Part shown: positions 61,001-64,000 of the stretch, piece after piece
How the letters are laid out: each line of letters starts with the position of its first letter
Position numbering within the stretch: position 1 is the stretch's first letter
Assembly (NCBI RefSeq): GCF_048564905.1
Contig: NW_027328871.1
Location: 3,720,001 to 3,784,000, forward strand
Direction: 5' to 3'
DNA length: 64,000 bases
Source of the DNA: Vicugna pacos
Taxonomy: Eukaryota > Chordata > Mammalia > Artiodactyla > Camelidae
Translations under genes and position numbers: made by a program
The notes under the pieces: model-generated
Databases searched by the model: none
What the model was told of the DNA's origin: nothing
What the model saw: only the letters and a program-made list of their open reading frames with translations

Positions 61001-64000
61001 GTATTCTATATTCTAAATTCTGTGTTCTGCTTTCCTTTTTATAAATTCTCTATTCAGTACTGTGCTTTCTATATTCTAAATTCTGTGTTCTGCATTCTAT
61101 TTTCTAAATTCTATATTCATTATTCTGTATATTATATTCTAAAATGTGTTCTGCATTCCATGTTCTAAATTCTGGGTTCTGTATTGTTTTCCATATTCTA
61201 TATACTGTGTTCTTCATTGTATATTCTGTATTGTATATTATTTATGCCGTATTATATATTCTGTGTTCTTCGTTCTATATTCTGTATTCTATATTCTGCA
61301 TTCCGTATTCTATATTCTATATTCTGTGTTCTACATTTTATACTCTAAATTCTATATTCAGTATTCTGTATTGTATATTCCAAATTCTGTGTTCTATATT
61401 GTATGTTCTAAACTTTGGGTTCTGTATTCTGTATTCCATATTCTATATTTTGTGTTCTATAGTCTATATTTGGTATTCAATATTCTGCATTCCGTATTCT
61501 ATATTCTATATCCTGTGTTCTAAATTCTATATTCAGTATTCTGTGTTTTATTTTCTAACTTCTGTGTTCTGAATTCCATGTTCTAAATTCTGGGTTTTAT
61601 ATTCACTATTGTATATACTACATTCTGTGTGCTTCATTCTATATTATAAATTCTATATTCAGTATTCTGTATTCTATATTCTAAGTTCTGTGTTTACATT
61701 CTATATTCTAAATTGCATATTCAGTATGCTGTATTCTATATTCTAAATTCTGAGTTCTGCTTTCCATGCTCCAAAATCTGGCTTCAATATTTTCCTTGCT
61801 ATTTTTTTTTCTGTTTTCTACATTATATATTCTAAATTATTTATTCAGTATTATGTATTTTATATTCTATATTCTATATCCTACATAGAATTTTTTAATT
61901 TTTTATAAAATATTCCGTATATTATGTTCTAAATTCTGTGTTCTGCAATCCATGTTTTAAATTCTGGGTTCTGTATTTTGTTTTACATATTTTATATTTT
62001 GTGTTGTACATTCTATATTCTGTATTCAATATTCTGCATTCTGTATTCTAAATTGTATTTCTGTGTTCTACATTCTAAATTCTGTGTTCTGCATTCCATG
62101 TTCTAAATTCAATATTCAGTATTCTGTATTGTATATTCTAAATTCTGTGCTCTGCATTCTATGTTCTAAATTCTATATTCAGTATTCTGTATTCTATATT
62201 CTATATTCTGTGTTCTGCATTCCATGTTCTAAATTCTGGGTTCTGTATTCTCTTTTCCATATTCTATATACTGTTTTCTACATTCTATATTCTGTATTCT
62301 ATATTCTGCATTCCGTATTCTTTAATCTATATTCTGTGTTCTACATTCTGTACTCTAATTTCTATATTCAGTATTCTCTATTCTATATTCAAAATTCTGT
62401 GTTCTACATTGTATATTGTAAATTCTTTATTCTATATTCAAAATTCTGTGTTCTTCAGTCCGTGTTCTAAATTCTGTTTTCTATATTCTCTATCCTATAT
62501 TGTGTGTACTTCATTCTATATTCTATATTCTATATTCTAAATTCTATATTGTATATTCCAAATCTGTGTTCTGGATTTCATATTCTAAATTCTGGGTTAT
62601 GTATTCTGTATTCCATATTTTATATTTTGTTTTCTATATTCTTTATTTGGTATTCTATATTCTGCATTCCGTATTCTATATTCTATATCCTGTGTTCTAA
62701 ATCCTATATTCAGTATTCTGTATTTTATTTTCTAAATTCTGTGTTCTGCATCTCCATGTTCTAAATTCTGTGTTCTCTATTCTTTTTTCCATATTCTAGA
62801 TTCAGTGTTCTATATTCTATATTCTGTATTCTGTATTCTGCATTCCGTATTCTACAAAGTATATTCTGTGTTCCAAATTTTATTTTTCAAATTCTATATG
62901 TAGTATTCTGTATTGTATATTCTATATGCTGTTTTCTAAATTCTGTATTCTAAATTCTATATTCTTTATTCTAAATTCTGTGTTCTGCATACCGTGTTCA
63001 AAATTCTGTGTTCTATATTCTCTATTCTGTATTCTATAATTTGTGTTCTTCATTCTATATTCTATATCCTATATTCTGCATTCAGTTGTCTATATTGTAT
63101 ATTCTGTGTTCTACATTCTATATTCTAAATTCTATATTCAGTATTCTGTTTTATATATTCTAAATTCTGTGTTCTGTATTCTATGTTCTAAATTCTGGCT
63201 TCTATATTCTCCAGTCTATATTCTATATTTTGTGAACTCCATTCTTATTTCTACATTCTTTATTCTGCATTCCATATTCTATATTATATATTCTGTGTTC
63301 TACATTCTATATTCTAAATTCTATATTCCTTATTCCGAAGTATATATTCTATATTCTATATTCTGCACTGTATATTCTAAATTCTATATTCAGTAATCTG
63401 TATTCTAAATACGAAATTCTGTGTTCTGCATTTCATGTTCTGAATTCTGTGTTCTATATTCTCTTTTCTATATTCTATAATCTGGGTCCTTCATTCAATA
63501 TTATAAATTCTATATTCAGTATTCTCTATTCTATATTCTAAATTCTGTGTTCTGCATACCATGTTCGTATTTCGGGATTCTGTATTCTGATTCCATATTT
63601 TACATTCTGTGTTCTAAATTCTATATTCTGTATAATATATTCTGCATTATGTATTCAATATTGTATATTTTGAGTTCTACATTCTATATTCTAAATTCTA
63701 TAATCTATATTCTAAATTCTGTGTTCTTTATTCCGTGTTCTTAATTCTGGGTTCTATAATCTCTTTTATATATTCTGTATTCTGTGTTTGACATTCCATA
63801 TTCTAAATTCTATATTTAGTATTCTCAATTCTATATTCAAAATTCTGTGTTCTACATGCTATATTCTAAATTCTATATTCTATATTCAAAATTCTGTATT
63901 CTTCATTCCGTGTTCTAAATTCTGGGTTCTATATTCTCTATTCTATATTCTATATTCTGTGTTCTTCATTCTATATTCTACATTCTATATTCTGCATTCC
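58055..64000 (+). repeat. Macro-unit M12, type D, cut by the window end
   Basis: It is collinear with M11 at 6939 bp over all 5946 visible bases, so M11 and M12 are head-to-tail copies of one D unit. The re-entered block is at about 60267-60497, the A/T island at 61888-61916 (T variant), the B-specific block at about 61945-63077 and the CG-rich motif at 63564-63577. The late 189-bp blocks would start about 335 bp beyond the window. Private change: GTATATAATATTC near 60164. Confidence 0.88.
60267..60497 (+). repeat. Re-entered block at the D-unit junction (M12)
   Basis: Same block and junction words as in M11, at an offset of 6939 bp. Confidence 0.85.

Larger units (their letters stand above)
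1..64000 (+). repeat. Heptamer-based satellite array filling the whole window
   Basis: Every part of the window reads as near-continuous copies of a 7-bp word with TTC at fixed phase: mostly TTCTATA, with TTCTGTG, TTCTACA, TTCTAAA, TTCTGTA, TTCTGCA, TTCCGTA, TTCCATG, TTCAGTA and TTCTGGG at characteristic places. Orientation is constant throughout; I saw no stretch where the + strand switches to the reverse-complement word TATAGAA. Both edges of the window lie inside the array, so its true length is unknown. No unique sequence, transposon or gene interrupts it. The array is nested (7, 63, 189, several kb, about 13.9 kb), which is typical of higher-order-repeat satellites in eukaryotic heterochromatin. 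The chromosomal location and species are not visible from the sequence. Confidence 0.97.

Noticed and set aside
1-64000. CRISPR array
   Set aside because: There are no unique spacers; the sequence between any two repeats is again the same heptamer family, and no cas-like gene is present.
1-64000. Bacterial or cyanobacterial short tandem heptanucleotide repeats
   Set aside because: Heptanucleotide repeats are known in some bacteria, but 64 kb of nested satellite without any gene is not expected there. A eukaryotic source is more likely, though not proven.
1-64000. Telomeric or interstitial telomeric repeat (TTCTGGG words)
   Set aside because: TTCTGGG occurs once per 189-bp monomer and not in tandem runs, and it does not match known telomere units.
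1-64000. tRNA, rRNA or snRNA genes
   Set aside because: I saw no stretch with the complementarity or conserved boxes of these genes; base composition and phase are satellite-like throughout.

Overview
The whole 64-kb window is one uninterrupted tandem-repeat (satellite) array. I find no gene, RNA gene, transposon, CRISPR array or unique sequence in it. The building block is a 7-bp word, TTCTATA with variants such as TTCTGTG, TTCTACA, TTCTAAA, TTCTGCA and TTCCGTA. It is always in the same orientation, so the + strand carries TTC about every seven bases from end to end. The organism cannot be named from this. Tens of kilobases of AT-rich, highly homogenised, multi-level satellite (about 27-28% GC, hand-counted on the 189-bp consensus) point to eukaryotic heterochromatin (centromeric, pericentromeric, subtelomeric or sex-chromosomal) rather than a bacterial genome. 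That is inference.

The array is hierarchical. Heptamers are grouped by nine into a 63-bp sub-unit, marked by a TTCTGTG heptamer every 63 bp. Three 63-bp sub-units make a 189-bp monomer of 27 heptamers. About 20 to 38 diverged 189-bp-class monomers make a macro-unit of 3.8-7.2 kb. Macro-units are arranged in a still larger order. Using the first base after the TTTCGG landmark as phase, they are: M1 1-4490 (type A), M2 4491-10117 (B), M3 10118-13879 (C), M4 13880-18369 (A), M5 18370-23996 (B), M6 23997-27751 (C), M7 27752-32241 (A), M8 32242-38057 (B), M9 38058-45299 (D), M10 45300-51115 (B-like mosaic), M11 51116-58054 (D) and M12 58055-64000 (D, cut by the window edge). The order is therefore A-B-C, A-B-C, A-B, then D-B-D-D.

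The left 28 kb is two near-identical 13.88-kb super-repeats. The right 26 kb has been reorganised. Type D units have a C-like head, a re-inserted block of about 230 bp and a B-like tail. M9 alone carries a fresh 492-bp tandem duplication. A 189-bp block near the end of the macro-unit is present once in A and C, twice in M2, M5 and M9, and three times in M8, M10 and M11. These patterns are what repeated unequal exchange and gene conversion at several length scales would leave.

Two small elements recur once in each of the 12 macro-units and stand out from the heptamer background. One is a CpG-containing motif that resembles a CENP-B box with its spacing shortened by 2 bp. The other is a 29-bp A/T-rich island that breaks the heptamer register and contains TATAAAAT. 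Long open frames exist on the + strand (up to 270 codons), but they follow from the repeat arithmetic and I do not regard them as genes.
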